From assembly GCA_035771165.1 (NCBI GenBank), contig JAWNZC010000100.1, positions 1,412,001-1,476,000 on the forward strand: 64,000 nt of DNA, read 5' to 3'. This stretch comes from Paragorgia papillata (lineage: Eukaryota > Cnidaria > Anthozoa > Scleralcyonacea > Coralliidae). A model generated the notes under the pieces. That model was not told where the DNA came from. It saw only the letters and a list, made by a program, of their open reading frames with translations, and did not search any database. A program made the position numbers and the translations under genes. Shown piece by piece: positions 22,667 to 34,134 of this stretch (its first letter is position 1; every line of letters begins with the position of its first letter).

Positions 22667-22768
22667 TCTTCTCACAAGCAAAATGCTCACTTCGCGGCAG
22701 CCATTTCGCCTGCAAGTGAAGCCTACCACATTTCCCATGATGCTTTGCTATAATGGGAATTGCCTATT

Positions 22769-23728
22769 GATAAGTTCTAGCTAAAGAACAGCACTAATCA
22801 TGCTGTGAACAATCTAATATAAAATATTATCCACTGAATAGTTATGTACCTGATAGTGTTGTTCAGTGGATAAAAGTTAAATTGGGTTGTTCAAAGCACC
22901 ACTAGAGTGGTTCTCTAGCTAGGATTTATCCACCAGATAAGCTATCCGGGCTTCGTACAAAAATCTGAATTTTACAAGTTCACTTCATGTAAAACTTGGG
23001 GGCATGTTTATGATGCTAATATATGCTGTTTTTGGAAACAGCCAGTAAAGAGCTAATATATGCAGTTTTGGAAACAGCCAGTAAAGATGTATGTATAGTA
23101 TGTGCCATGTTCAAATTACATGTAAAAAATGATGAACTATCATTTTTTTTGTGTGTCTGTGTGCTTTTCACACATTTTCATGCATTGCTTCTTAAGTCTA
23201 TATCTCTTTCTGTGCTTAACAGCGGTAGTTACATGTACGCATTGCGTACCTATTTTTAACTTTGGTCGTCAATAAAATCAGCATATCAGAAAACGCAGCT
23301 GACATGTTGCTGGAAATTTATCTCGGAATTAAACTGCGGAGAAAGATTTCGAACAATATAAAACGTTTTTTCGTTGAGTCGCCCCGAGTGAAGCCCTCTG
23401 TCTTTAATTTAAATACAACTATTATTGGTTTGTGTTTATCGCAAAATCAAAGACAACATTGTATTCTACAAGTTAATAGCCTCTACGATATCTGTTTTAT
23501 TTTTGGGGCATAAATTCTGACGAATTGAGAGCGTTTTACCGAAATGACGTTGCAAACCTTAAGGAAGACCTTAACTGATTCCTGTCCGAGGGCTTCCCCA
23601 GAGGTGAATAAGGGGCCGTCGGCAAATACATTTCGTCCCCAATCGCGGACTTGTTCCGCCATTGTGTTGACCCCCTCCCCCCCCCCCTATCATCGCGGAC
23701 AAGTGCATATCTGAAACACACGAACGAG
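22769..23728. other. Gene-free interval
   Basis: No convincing gene. Around 22800-22945 there are GTTCAGTGGATAAAAG and ATCCACCAGATAAGC words suggesting an old inverted-repeat element. Confidence 0.4.
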
Positions 23729-24666
23729 CAACCTCGTCCCCAGGGCCATTTGTGGGGGCTGTGCCAAGATGGCCGCCAAGAACAAATGGCCCTGGCACAG
23801 GCTGAGCTATCACCACATCTGATTGGTCGAGATAACATTGGATGTTTTAGGTATTCTGATTGGTGGAAACAAGGCGGGCGGCAGGCTAACACGCGGGCAT
23901 TTGTTTATAGGCTCAAATTATATTAAATAAGTGATACCAGAATTGCCGGCTGTTAAAAACAACTTCAAAATGAATGAAAATGTGAGGAAAGCTGGCGAAA
24001 CATCCGTAAAAACGTCGGAAGAATATGTAATGATGGGTCGTGTCGTCTCTGTGCCCTGGCTGCCATACAACGAAGTCCATGGGATGGCAATTCAGTGTGT
24101 TTCCTAAATCGGGCGAACGAAAGACTTGGTGAACAAAGTCAAAAAGTATTTTGGCTGCGAAAGGAAAGTACACCACAGGGCAGAATTTACGTGTTTCGCC
24201 ATTGAGAAGCAGGCTTTTTTCAAACAAGAATTCTCGACTAAACGAAGCCTAAATGTTTTTCAAAACGCTGAATTGAATCCACCGAAAACTCACGAAAACA
24301 AGGCGGCCTGGCCAGACAACGGCAATCCAGTTTCTTGCGAATTTGGTACAACGGTGAAGCAAATGATAAATACTAAGCATTTACAGATATTTATTAAAAG
24401 TGTATTTATTTTAATAATTCGACAATGTATTTGGAAATGAATGTTTTGATTGCTTTCAGTTTGGGTCAGTCAAGCCGAACTAAATATTCAGAAAAAATTG
24501 AGCCTGACTAGGCGTGATAAACTTAGTGAAGACTGGGTCCGAGTCAAAAATGAGTCAAAATATGGCTCATTTTTTGGAGATTGTGCCAAGGCCATTTGTT
24601 CCCGCCATTTTGTTTTTGGCCGCCATCTTGGCCCAGCCCCCACAAATGGTCCTGGGGACGAGGTTG
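23729..24666. mobile_element. MULE-like non-autonomous element, 9-bp duplication
   Basis: Terminal inverted repeats of about 47 bp start CAACCTCGTCCCCAGGGCCA and include GCCAAGATGGC. They are flanked on both sides by ACGAACGAG (23720-23728 and 24667-24675). A 9-bp duplication with long TIRs is the Mutator/MULE pattern. No transposase seen inside. Confidence 0.8.
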
Positions 24667-25087
24667 ACGAACGAGTATGTTGACCTTATCATCTAAATAC
24701 GGTGTACTTTTGGCAAATAGTTGAAGAACGAAATATGTTTTAGATTAGGGCAACCTTTATTGCTTTAATAGCGATTTTTGTTTTCAAAATAGTAATGAGA
24801 TGACGTCAAAGTAGTCATCATTATGACCCAATTCTTCCATTAATGGTGTGTTTGAACAACATGTTCCATATTGTATGAGTTTTTCTACAAAAATTCTCAG
24901 GTAGTTTATCTTGCCAAAAAGAGAAAGAAAGCCAAATGCCTACATAGACGTCGTCTCATTATCATACTAGAAATGCGAATCGCCAAAAAAAACATTGAAT
25001 AGCTCCAATCAAAAAAATATATTTCACTGAACAACTGTTTGCTCTATGTAGAACGTATTCAGATGATATATGCACTTAATGCACTTT
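24667..25087. other. Gene-free interval
   Basis: Nothing recognised. Confidence 0.4.
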
Positions 25088-26092
25088 AAGGGGGCGATTA
25101 CATGGCAAGAGGGCTGCCCGGTTAACCGGCATGAAAATGTCCATGTAATCGTTTTCATCTCGGCAAACTTGGCTGAAAAACTGTTGAACTCGCTTCGATA
25201 CGCGTTCGTTTGCTTGACTGTGTGAATAAATAGTGCTGAAAGGAACTGAAATAGAACATCAAAACGTTGTTCGTGTGTTTTGTGACGATAGCGAAGACTT
25301 AATAAATTAATTAGTCTTCGTGAAGACGCTTTCGTGGGTTAGCTAATCTTTTTATTAACGATGGGCTTACAAAAGATTGCATCGATATTCTTTATTCTGT
25401 GCTAATTTACCAGTTCTGGTAAGACACGAAGTCTCATTGTTTTAAATATGAACAAGCGGAACTTGTGTATTGTTGGAAAAAACCAGCCCGGGTAACCAAG
25501 ATCTCGGTCTCACCAAGCGAGATCTCGACTAGGCGGGCTGGCTTGGCTCTCATATAAACACAAGACGAAAATTAACAAGAAATAATAGCACAAGCACGAT
25601 CTATAGGCAAAGCGGGCTAGCCTGGGTACACGCGTAAAAACGCACACACAATGTTGTGCTGCACCCCGTAAACAAGTTGTTCACTTATAGTTCGAACAAC
25701 TTGTTCACGGATAAATCAACAGTCATGAACAAGTTGTTCTAACAGCACATTTCTCTAGCCAACAACGTTGTTCGCACATGATACAACATGTTGTAACAGC
25801 ATGATGAAGTAACAAGGCTGAACAACAATGTTACAACAATTGTGAACATGACTGGTGTATCAACACGTCCTTCATTTGTTTCAACATGCGTGGACAACTT
25901 CTGTTGTTTCATGAAGCTGTAAGCCTGTAACATGATGAAACAATGATGAACAATATTGTTAATTCATCAGGGTTGTTCACACATGATAATGACGTTGTTA
26001 CAGCATTGTTCAGGCAACAATGCTGTAACAACTTGTGAGATTCTTACGCGTGTACCCGGCCTGGCTCGCCTCCATATAAACACCCGCTAATA
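25088..26092. mobile_element. Composite element with GGCGATTACATGG-type ends
   Basis: The left end AAGGGGGCGATTACATGG resembles the inverted right end (complement AGCGGGTGTTTATATGG). Subterminal CGGGCTGGCTTGGCTCTC and CCTGGCTCGCCTCC words recur near the right. A separate short element (25626-26055) sits inside its right end. Confidence 0.45.
25626..26055. mobile_element. Short-TIR element related to 19053-19402
   Basis: Ends GTACACGCGTAAAAACGC and TTCTTACGCGTGTAC match the CTACACACGTAAAAACGC ends of the 19053 element. The interior is likewise full of AACAACTTGTTC/GTTGTAACA words. Flanks CTGG/CCGG may be a decayed 4-bp duplication. Confidence 0.7.
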
Positions 26093-26454
26093 CAATAACA
26101 ATTTTTTTTGACGATGGGCTTACAAAAGATTGCATCGATATTCTTTATTTATTCGTCTGAATGATAATGAGTAACGTGCTGGATTTATTGTCTATGAAAA
26201 ACTCGTTGTTTGAAATACTGCAGTGTAATTGTCCCCAAGGTAAAGTAATACAGTTAGTTCCCAGGTTTACAAGATGGCGCAGCACCAGCAACACTGCTGG
26301 GGGTAATATGGAGCAAAGACCTTTCTGGGGCTACTGCCATAAACCCAAAATCGATATTCATCTTGCTTCCAGCCATAAGAAACTTCAGCCACCGGCACAG
26401 CTCGTAAAATTTGACGCTTAAGAAAGAAATGATTTGTAAATTAGACAAGGGATT

Positions 26455-27315
26455 TCTGGTTGGTTGGTTGGTGAATCGTGGCTTGAATCGTAGTCGCATG
26501 AATCATGAATCATGAGTCGCATAAATAGTAGCTTGATTGTTAACCGCTTGGAAGTTTGCCGGGTTTGGTTAGTTGGTTGGTTGGTTGGTTGGTTGGTTGG
26601 TTGGTTGGTTGGTTGGTTGTTTGTTTGGTTGTTTGGTTGGTTGGTTGGATGATTGGTTGGTTGGATGGATGGTTGGATGGATGGATGGATGGATGGATGG
26701 TTGGTCGGTTAGATGTTTGGTTGGTTGGATGGATGGTTGGTTGGTTGGTTGGTTGGTTGGATGGATGGTTGGATGGATGGTTGGTCGGTTAGATGGTTGG
26801 TTGGTTGGTTGGTTGGTTGGTTGGTTGGTTGGTTGGATGGTTGGTTGGTTGGATGGTTGGTTGGATGGTTGGATGGTTGGTTGGTTGGATGGTTGGTTGG
26901 ATGGATGGATGGTTGGATGGTTGGTTGGTTGGATGGTTGGTCGGATGGTGGTTGGATGGTTGGTTGGTTGGTCGGTCGTTTGTTCGTTCGTTCGGCCGGT
27001 CGTTCGTTCGTTCGGTCGGTCGTTCATTCCTTCCTTGGATGGTTGGTTGTTTGGATTGTTGTTTCGATTATTGGTTGGTTGGTTGGATGGTTGGTTTGTT
27101 GGTCAGTTGCTTGGTTGGTGTGTTGGTCAGTTGGCTGATTGGTTGGATGTCGTTAGTTGGTTGGTTGGTTGGTTGGATAGATGGTTGGTTGGTGAGTGGG
27201 TTGGTCAGTTGGTTGGTTTGTCAGTTGGTTGGTTGGTGAGTGAGTTGGTCAGTTGCTTGGTTAGTGTGTTGGTTGGTTGGATGTCGTTGGTTGGTTGGTT
27301 GGATGGTTGGTTGGG
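26455..27315. repeat. TTGG/ATGG tetranucleotide array
   Basis: About 860 bp of TTGG units mixed with ATGG, TCGG and CAGT variants. Long ORFs in several frames (Trp/Leu/Val/Gly-rich on plus, Asn/Gln/Pro/Thr-rich on minus) are artefacts of the repeat. Confidence 0.95.
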
Positions 27316-28171
27316 ACGGACCCCCCCCCCAGTCGACGTTCCTGCCACACCCAGTCGGTGCATTTTTGGTCAATTCAGTCGGGTCATTTTGGGAAGAATG
27401 TTTACTCGGTTATTTCGTCAAATAGTGTATACGTTTGAAAACGTCTTGTTATTTACAAGCGCGCACGCAATCACACATTCTCATTCGCGGATCGGAAGTT
27501 CGTTGCCAAGTATCAAATTATGTTCCTAAATTCGATAATCCGATTTGAAGTTTACATTAACGGAAAACCTTCGGTCGACCAGACTTTCTTTCGGTTGTGG
27601 AATAAAAAGAGCAATTATGCCAATTATACAAATTAATGTCTTTCATTCGACTGTATTTCCGTCGAATTATGCGACAGAGTTTGTCGCACAATTTCGACTG
27701 CGTGACTGCGTCGAATTAAATTCGACACATCAAATAAAATCAGTTCAGACTTCAGACGTCGCATTTCCGTCGAATAAAATTGGTCGCATTAAATGCGAGG
27801 GATTAAATTCGACGGAATTTCGAGGTATGAAACAGACCTCAGGCGGCATGCCTTCCGAGACAAAAGGTGACAAAACACGCAACGCAACGGCAGCCGGTGT
27901 CGGAAATAACGGGGATATTTAATAATAGTTGATTAGTTTAATGCTTGAAATGACAGAGTGTGAACATCATAACATGCATCACATATAGTATAATAGTATT
28001 GTTCAATTGTTGATTAAGGGATTAGCCATTAGCCAATTAAATGTTAGTAAATGGGACTGTTCACTGTTGGGTAGATAATCAGTTGTGAATGTGTCCTTTG
28101 TGTATTGATTGTGAATGTGATTCGGGAGAGAAGAATGCGGTTAAATAAAGTAAAGCGAAAAGGGTCGACTG
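27316..28171. other. Gene-free interval with GTCGAATT words
   Basis: Between 27650 and 27825 the words GTCGAAT, GCGAC and GTCGCA recur in both orientations, typical of the interior of a short inverted-repeat element. I could not define its ends. Confidence 0.35.
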
Positions 28172-28552
28172 TTGTCTGAACGGAAGATTTTGGCAAGTTT
28201 GATAGAACAGGACGAGAGCAAGTTCAGCAACGACGCACTCTCTTCAACACCAAAGCTACTTCATTGGCTTCACGAAGATGGCATAATGAAAATCCTCCCG
28301 TGTTTCTCTGACCTGGCCAACACTTTTGGTGCAATTCCTGCCACGTTTTGCAGTGCTGAGCGATCTTTTTCCGCCCTTCGAAGAATCAAGTCGTACCTCC
28401 GGGCTTCAATGGGACGGCAGAGGCTTCTTGATATTGCCATTTTGAACATTGAGCGTGAAATTACAAATGTAATTATGAAAAATAACATAACTAATATAAT
28501 TAATGACTTTGCTAACCATTCTCATAACCGAGCTCGTTTCCTTCTTGTTTGA
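28172..28552 (+). pseudogene. hAT transposase C-terminal dimerisation fragment
   Basis: The frame contains IPATFCSAERSFSALRRIKS, then YLRASMGRQRLLDIAILNIE and a stop. ATxCSAERSFSxLRRIK...LR..M...RL..LA...I is the hAT family dimerisation domain, as in ZMYM/hAT proteins. The catalytic and zinc-finger parts are absent upstream, so this is only the last 120 or so codons, preserved without frameshift. Confidence 0.85.
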
Positions 28553-28717
28553 ACTATAAATCTAAGTACAATAATGTGGTCTGCCATGTGCATATGAATA
28601 ATAATATTGTATTCGTACTCCTTGTGGCTTGTTCTAGTTGTGTCAAAATATTAAATGTATAAATACAGTATACCTTAAGAAAGTTGAAGAATCTATCAAA
28701 AAAACTTGAATACTGCT

Positions 28718-28885
28718 CTTAGGGCGCTTTCCAATTGACAAGGTTAGACCGATCAGTTCGGCCAGAATGGACTTACTTTTGATTAGGACCAAATTTTCCA
28801 GTCTGACCATCCCAGGTCTCAAACGAATCGTGTTCCATTTAACCGGACTGACCGGTCTAACCGTGTAAATGGAAAGCCCCCTAAG
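28718..28885. mobile_element. 168-bp MITE
   Basis: Ends CTTAGGGCGCTTTCCAATTG and the complement of CCATTTACACGG..., with the right end TGGAAAGCCCCCTAAG. GGTTAGACCG and CGGTCTAACCG lie subterminally in inverse orientation. Confidence 0.7.
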
Positions 28886-29019
28886 CTAGCTTGATTTTTT
28901 AGAGTTATGAGTTTGGTGGCGGGCGCCGGGCGGGGGCAGAAGAGTTTTCGTGGTCTGGGGCCTGGGGATGACTCGGTCAAAATATGGTGGACCCCCAGGT
29001 CTTCCGGAATCGATATGCC

Positions 29020-29304
29020 CAAGTTGGTTGGTTGGTTGGTCAGTTGGTTGGTCGGTCGGTCGGTCGGTCGGTCGGTCGGTTGGTTGGTTGGTTGGTTGGT
29101 TGGTTGGTCAGTTAGTTGGTTGGTTAGTTGGTCAGTTGGTTGGTTAGTTGGTTGGTTGGTCAGTTGGTTGGTCGGTCGGTTGGTTGGTTGGTTGGTTGGT
29201 TGGTTGGTTGGTTGGTCAGTTAGTTGGTTAGTAGTTGGTTGGTTGGTTGGTTGGTTAGTTGGTTGGTTGGTTGGTTGGTCAGTTAGTTGGTTGGTTGGTT
29301 GGTT
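29020..29304. repeat. TTGG/TCGG/TCAG tetranucleotide array
   Basis: A second GGTT-type array resembling the one at 26455-27315, with regular TCAG and TCGG variants. Confidence 0.95.
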
Positions 29305-29458
29305 CGCTCAGTACCTTCATCAAAATTCTTTCCTTTGGCCAAGCATTGCCATGTTCAGTTACAATGGCCTGGGAGGCCATGCTGATGTCTTTGTCAAAGA
29401 AAGTTGTTATGGGCCAGACCTTAAAGAAAATTAGTGCAGATTAGACTACGACAATATT

Positions 29459-29985
29459 ACATCATCCTTGTGACATCATCACATGACATCATCATCATGG
29501 CATCACCATCATGACATAATTGTGATATCATCGTGATATCATCATGATATCATCATGATATCATCGTGACATCATCGTCGTGACATCATCGTCGTGACAT
29601 CATCCTTGTGACATCATCGTGACATCATGACATCATTGTGACATCATCCTTGTGACATCATCGTGACATCATCCTTGTGACATCATCATTGTGACATCAT
29701 CCTTGTGACATCATCCTCGTGACATCCTGGTGACATCATCATCGTGATATTCTTGTGACATCATCATCCTCGTGACATCATCCTCGTGACAGCATCCTTG
29801 TGACATCATCCTCGTGACATCATCAACATGACATCCTTGACATCATCATCATGACATCCTTGTGACATCATCATCGTGACATCATCATCATGACATCATC
29901 CTTGTGACATCATCATTGTGACATCATCATCGCATCATTGTGACATCATCACCATGCCATGATCATTGTGACAATATGACATCCT
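29459..29985. repeat. Minisatellite of TGACATCATC units
   Basis: Irregular tandem copies of GTGACATCATC with CCT, CAT or CGT spacers, over 500 bp. Confidence 0.9.
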
Positions 29986-30009
29986 GACATCGTTGACTTG
30001 TTATATATA

Positions 30010-31222
30010 TATATTTTTTTAAGATTTTATTAACAAAACTTGAATGGCAAATATACAAAGGTAAATTTGAAAAACTCAAGTTAACAATGATATATGAAAA
30101 TTTAAAATAAACTACAAATGTTAAAATCTACGGAGAGGCATCCCATGTCCTTATTGAATAAGGAATAAAACTATTTTGATATCGCTTAGTGCGACACTTA
30201 AAAAGAGGAAAAGTACGAGGACGTCTTAAAGAATAGATGTTCTCAGCAGGACTAGGCAACAAGTCATGGATTTTACTTTCATGGTCTAAGATTGACTAAA
30301 AGAATTTCCGACACAGAGTCTCTCTTCGTTCGAAAAGTGGATTAATTTTAAGTTCCAAAAGGCCATCTGCGTAAGAAAAGGAAGGTAAAATTATCTTGAC
30401 AGCTCTTCGTTGTACTTGTTCAAGTTGATCGCGCAATTTTAATGGGAGGGATGAGTGCCAAACCACACAGGCGTATTCAAGAACTGGGCGGATAAAACAG
30501 CAATACACCAAACAAAGATCTCTTGAAGGAACACCACTACGCAACAAAGTTCGTAAAGCGAACAAACGTTTACTCGCCTTTGAACATATATGGTCGATGT
30601 GTATAGACCACTTCAGATCGGAGGTAAAGTAAACACCAAGAAGCTTGATAACATGTTCGACATCTAGAGGACGATCGTTTAGTTCAAGAGGCATTAAGGG
30701 CAAATGACTCCTTTTGAAAGATATTTGAAACTCTTTTGTCTTTTTAACATTGAGACGCATGTTATTCACGATGGTCCACTGGTGAATGTAGTCCACCTCA
30801 GACTGAAGGGTCGAAGTAGTGCTGGGGAAAACAACCTCAAAAACGGTGCAGTCGTCAATGTATTTATACATAGGAAGGGCAGTAGAGAGATCGTTGATCA
30901 TCACCAGAAAAAAAAGAGGACCCAATTTGGTCCCCTGAGGTACCCCTGCGTGGATGGGTTTCCAACTAGATCTCCATTGGCCCAGCTTAACTCGTTGTTG
31001 TCGATGTTTCAAGAAACCAGCACACCAATTTAACAAAATTGGGGGGACATTAAGCAGACGAAGCTTTCCCATTAAGATGTTATGATCGATTCTGTCAAAA
31101 GCTTTAGAAAAGTCAATTAGACATGAACGAACAGTGAACGAAACGTTGCCGTGGGTACCTTTAGCGATAATGCAACGCTCACTACCCTTGTGGAAGTTTG
31201 AGCACTCTGGGCCCATGCGCAC
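30010..31222 (-). mobile_element. 5'-truncated LINE with reverse transcriptase (CR1/L2/Jockey-like)
   Basis: A 308-codon minus ORF (31222-30296) contains LIDFSKAFDRIDHNIL, then AGVPQGTKLGPLFFLVMIND and the catalytic YKYIDDCTVFE. These are RT domain motifs 3 to 5, followed by LLGVYFTSDLKW and RPVLEYACVVWH of the thumb/C-terminal region. The frame is broken by a stop at 30296. The next stretch, in another frame, reads YSLRRPRTFPLFKCRTKRYQ, the normal LINE C-terminus. The endonuclease and the first RT motifs are missing, so the copy is truncated at the 5' side and inactive. The clade is inferred from style only. Confidence 0.9.
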
Positions 31223-31319
31223 TTCACGCTATCTGAATGTACTTCACCGATGCTGTCCCACATGCGGTTGTCACCGACGATCGCATGTGTATAAGTAATT
31301 GATGAAAGTCATTCAGATT

Positions 31320-31371
31320 GTTCCAAGCTACACTGATGAGCTGTAGTACAGCGAAACACGTGTCTGTAGAT
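31320..31371 (+). ncRNA. Hammerhead ribozyme motif, copy 1
   Basis: Core CTGATGAG (31333-31340), stem II CTGT-AGT-ACAG closed by G-C, then CGAAAC (31352-31357), a minimal stem III around ACACGTGT, and the cleavage triplet GTC (31362-31364). TGTAG after the cleavage site pairs with CTACA before CTGATGAG as stem I. This is the type-I arrangement with tiny stem III known from metazoan retrozymes and Penelope-like elements. Confidence 0.8.
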
Positions 31372-31393
31372 ATATATATATATATATATTATT

Positions 31394-31446
31394 GTTCCAA
31401 GCTACACTGATGAGCTGTTGTACAGCGAAACACCGTGTCTGTAGAT
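31394..31446 (+). ncRNA. Hammerhead ribozyme motif, copy 2
   Basis: The same motif 74 bp downstream: CTGATGAG (31407-31414), CTGT-TGT-ACAG, CGAAAC (31426-31431), stem III ACACCGTGT and GTC (31437-31439). It differs from copy 1 in the stem II loop (A to T) and by one C in stem III. All catalytic core bases are kept. Confidence 0.8.
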
Positions 31447-31689
31447 TGAACTATATATATATATTTAATTTCACATGTGCTTCTGGTCTAACCAAGGTTT
31501 GATATGATACTCCACTAAGAAAATGAACTTACTCGAGGTAATTCTTGTTTAAAAATATCAATGCCTGATGCACCAGCAACCTTGTCTTTTGGACCACCCT
31601 GAGTTCTTTCAACAACATGGTCTTTCACATGATTCTTCCTAAAAAAATACCAAAAATCCATATTGTGATGATGATCACGATGTAGTTTC

Positions 31690-32015
31690 AATTGTGATAA
31701 TAATGATAAGGGTGAGGGTGGTGGTGGTGATGATGATGATGATGATGATGGTGGCGATAATGATGATGGTGATGATGGTGGCGATGAAAATGGTGATGAT
31801 GATGATGGTGGCGATAATGATGATGATGGTGATGATGGCGATGATGATGATGGTGGTGATGATCATGGTGATGTCATGGCGATGATGATGATGGTGATGA
31901 TGGTGGTGATGATGATGGTGATGTCATGGTGATGATGTCATCTTGATGATGGTGATGGCGATGTCACGACGATGATGATGGTGATATCGTGTTGTTGATG
32001 ATGATGATGACGATG
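31690..32015. repeat. GATGATGGT triplet array
   Basis: GAT/GGT/GGC triplets with occasional GTCAT interruptions. ORFs here are artefacts. Confidence 0.9.
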
Positions 32016-32335
32016 CCATAATGTCTCAGTGCTTACCATGTAACAGTCAATTGTGTAAAGGTCTTCAGTTTGGTATGACTTTGTCATGTAGTGCACTTGA
32101 CTCTGCCTTCACCATTGCATGGCTGACATCTGATAAAAACAAGAAAAATAATTGGCAAACACAAAGCAAGTGAAGAGCGCAAATCATGTGACATAGCACC
32201 CCACCCCATTTGAGCATGCAATAGAACTATACCGCTGGCCAGCAGGTATTCTCCCTATTAACTTTGATTAATTATAATCACATAATAAAATAAATACATG
32301 CAGTTTCAATTTAAAAATTGCAACATTAAAAACAA

Positions 32336-32680
32336 CCATCATCATTACCACCATCACCATCATCACCACCAATACCACCACCACCATCATTATCACCACC
32401 ATTACCATCACCACCATCATGACCACCATCATCATCATCAACACTACCACCATTATCACCACTACTACCATCATCAACATCACCTCCATCATCACCATTA
32501 CCACCAACATCACCAACATCACCACCACCATCATCACCATCACCACCACCATTGTCACCATCATCACCACAATTATCATCACCACCACCATTATCACTAC
32601 CACCATCACCACTACCATCCTCACCACTACCACCATCACCACTACTACCATCACCACCACCATCACTACCATCACCACTA
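32336..32680. repeat. CATCACCAC triplet array
   Basis: Same composition as the 31690 array in complementary orientation. Frames give poly-His, poly-Thr/Ile or poly-Val/Met artefacts. Confidence 0.9.
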
Positions 32681-32869
32681 ATGTAAAACTGTCACAATTT
32701 TTCCCCACAGCTCTGACCTTCCTTCACCATGACAAGATTCACATTGGTTGTCTTCATTAAACTCATTTTTATTATAGCCACAACCTTGGCATGGAGTATA
32801 TTTGGACTGAAAAAACACACAAATGATATGAGTTGTTACGTATACATGTACTGTACATTTGGTATGTTT

Positions 32870-33300
32870 GCTAGTCTCACTAGGTTAATGGTTAGAGTGT
32901 CTCACTGGTCATCAGAAGGTTACATGTTGTACACATATGTAACCTTCACTCACCATCTGAGTTCTTGTAGCTCAATGGTTAGAGTGTTTCACTGGTCATC
33001 AGAACGTTACATGTTGTACACATATGTAACCTTCACTCACCATCTCAGTTCTCGTAGCTCAAATTGGTTGGAGTGTTTAACTGGTCATTTGAAGGTTACA
33101 TGTTGTACACATATGTAACCTTCACTCACCATCTGAGTTCTTGTAGCTCAATAGTTAGAGTGTCTCACTGGTCATTAGAAGGTTACAGGTTGTACACATA
33201 TGTAACCTTCACTCACCATCTGAGTTCTTGTTAGCTCAACGGTTAGAGTGTCTCACTGGTCTTCAGAAGGTTGCAGGTTGAATCCCTGTCTCAGGACTTA
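32870..33300 (+). repeat. Tandem array of tRNA-like units (SINE head-like)
   Basis: Five units with periods 86, 89 and 88 bp. Each has an A-box-like TAGCTCAATGGTTAGAGTG (at 32968, 33054, 33143 and 33231, with a degenerate one at about 32880). The last unit has a B-box-like GGTTGAATCCC (about 33277), while the others have TTACATGTTGTACAC there instead. This looks like a tRNA-derived sequence amplified in tandem. No unit folds as a normal tRNA by eye. Confidence 0.6.
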
Positions 33301-33469
33301 GAAACATTTTCTCTGTACACGTACTGTATTTGAGCTTGACGAATGTCTACCAAAGTTGTCACTTTACCCATCCTCTGCCCAAACATGTTTTACACTGATG
33401 GAACCCTCCTCCATAACATGTACTGTATGGCATTGCTTGAGAACGAAAAATAGGTTAGTTGCATTCAGA

Positions 33470-33642
33470 AAGAGGGAAAGTGGGAGGGAGGGAGCAAGGG
33501 AAGGAGCGAGGGAGGGAGGGAAGGAAGGAGGGAGGGAGGGAAGGAGGGAGGGAGGGAAGGAAGAAAGGAGGGAAGGTGGGGGAGGGAGGAAGGAAGGAAG
33601 GAAGGAAGGAAGGAAGGAAGGCAGGCAGGCAAACAAGCAAAG
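33470..33642. repeat. GGGA/GGAA purine tract
   Basis: 170 bp of pure purine GGGAGGGA and GGAAGGAA repeats ending in GGCAGGCAGG. Confidence 0.95.
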
Positions 33643-34134
33643 CTAGCTAGTGGGTTAGATAATATAGGCAGTAAACAGGCTATATTATACCTTGACAGAT
33701 GCTGTATGTGGCACTTCAACTTGAGTATCGCCCTCAGAAAATGTTTTTGATGGTTGAACCATGACATTCCATGGGCCAGGAGCAGGGCCATTGTGCGGTC
33801 CATCAACAATTTCGCCTAAATAAAAAAAACAAAATCTCAAAAGAGGATCTTCTAGATATGTTTACTGGATATCAAAAAAACAACTGAAATTTTTTGCTCT
33901 ATTAAAGTTGTGTTGTTTGGGTTTCAGGTTAACAGCACAGGCAAACAATGTGTGAAATAATTTTATACTCCGTTTTAAAGGCAAAGAAACTGGGGGTGGG
34001 GTGTAATTCTTGGTCAAATGACGATGCACAATACTGACCTGTGTATGGCTCAACTTGCTAGGATGTTGATCGAGATTCAGTGAAGGTTGATAACTTGTAC
34101 TGTTTAATATAATGATATTTATTAGTAAGGATAG

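Larger units (their letters stand above)
19001..22768. repeat. 3.77-kb imperfect palindrome
   Basis: The arm starting AATAGGCAATTCCCATTATA at 19001 returns in inverse orientation ending at 22768. The arms continue inward to about 21245 and 21440, where ACCATGTACTTCAATGGA meets its complement across a short spacer. The arms are highly similar wherever compared, apart from a 350-bp insertion and an about 560-bp length difference, both in the left arm. Confidence 0.85.

Noticed and set aside
26556..27529. ORF of 318 codons rich in Trp, Leu, Val and Gly, and its Pro/Asn/Gln antisense
   Set aside because: TTGG/ATGG microsatellite artefact with a short unrelated tail.
32870..33300. Functional tRNA genes
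   Set aside because: Only one unit has a B-box-like sequence and none folds into a proper cloverleaf by eye.
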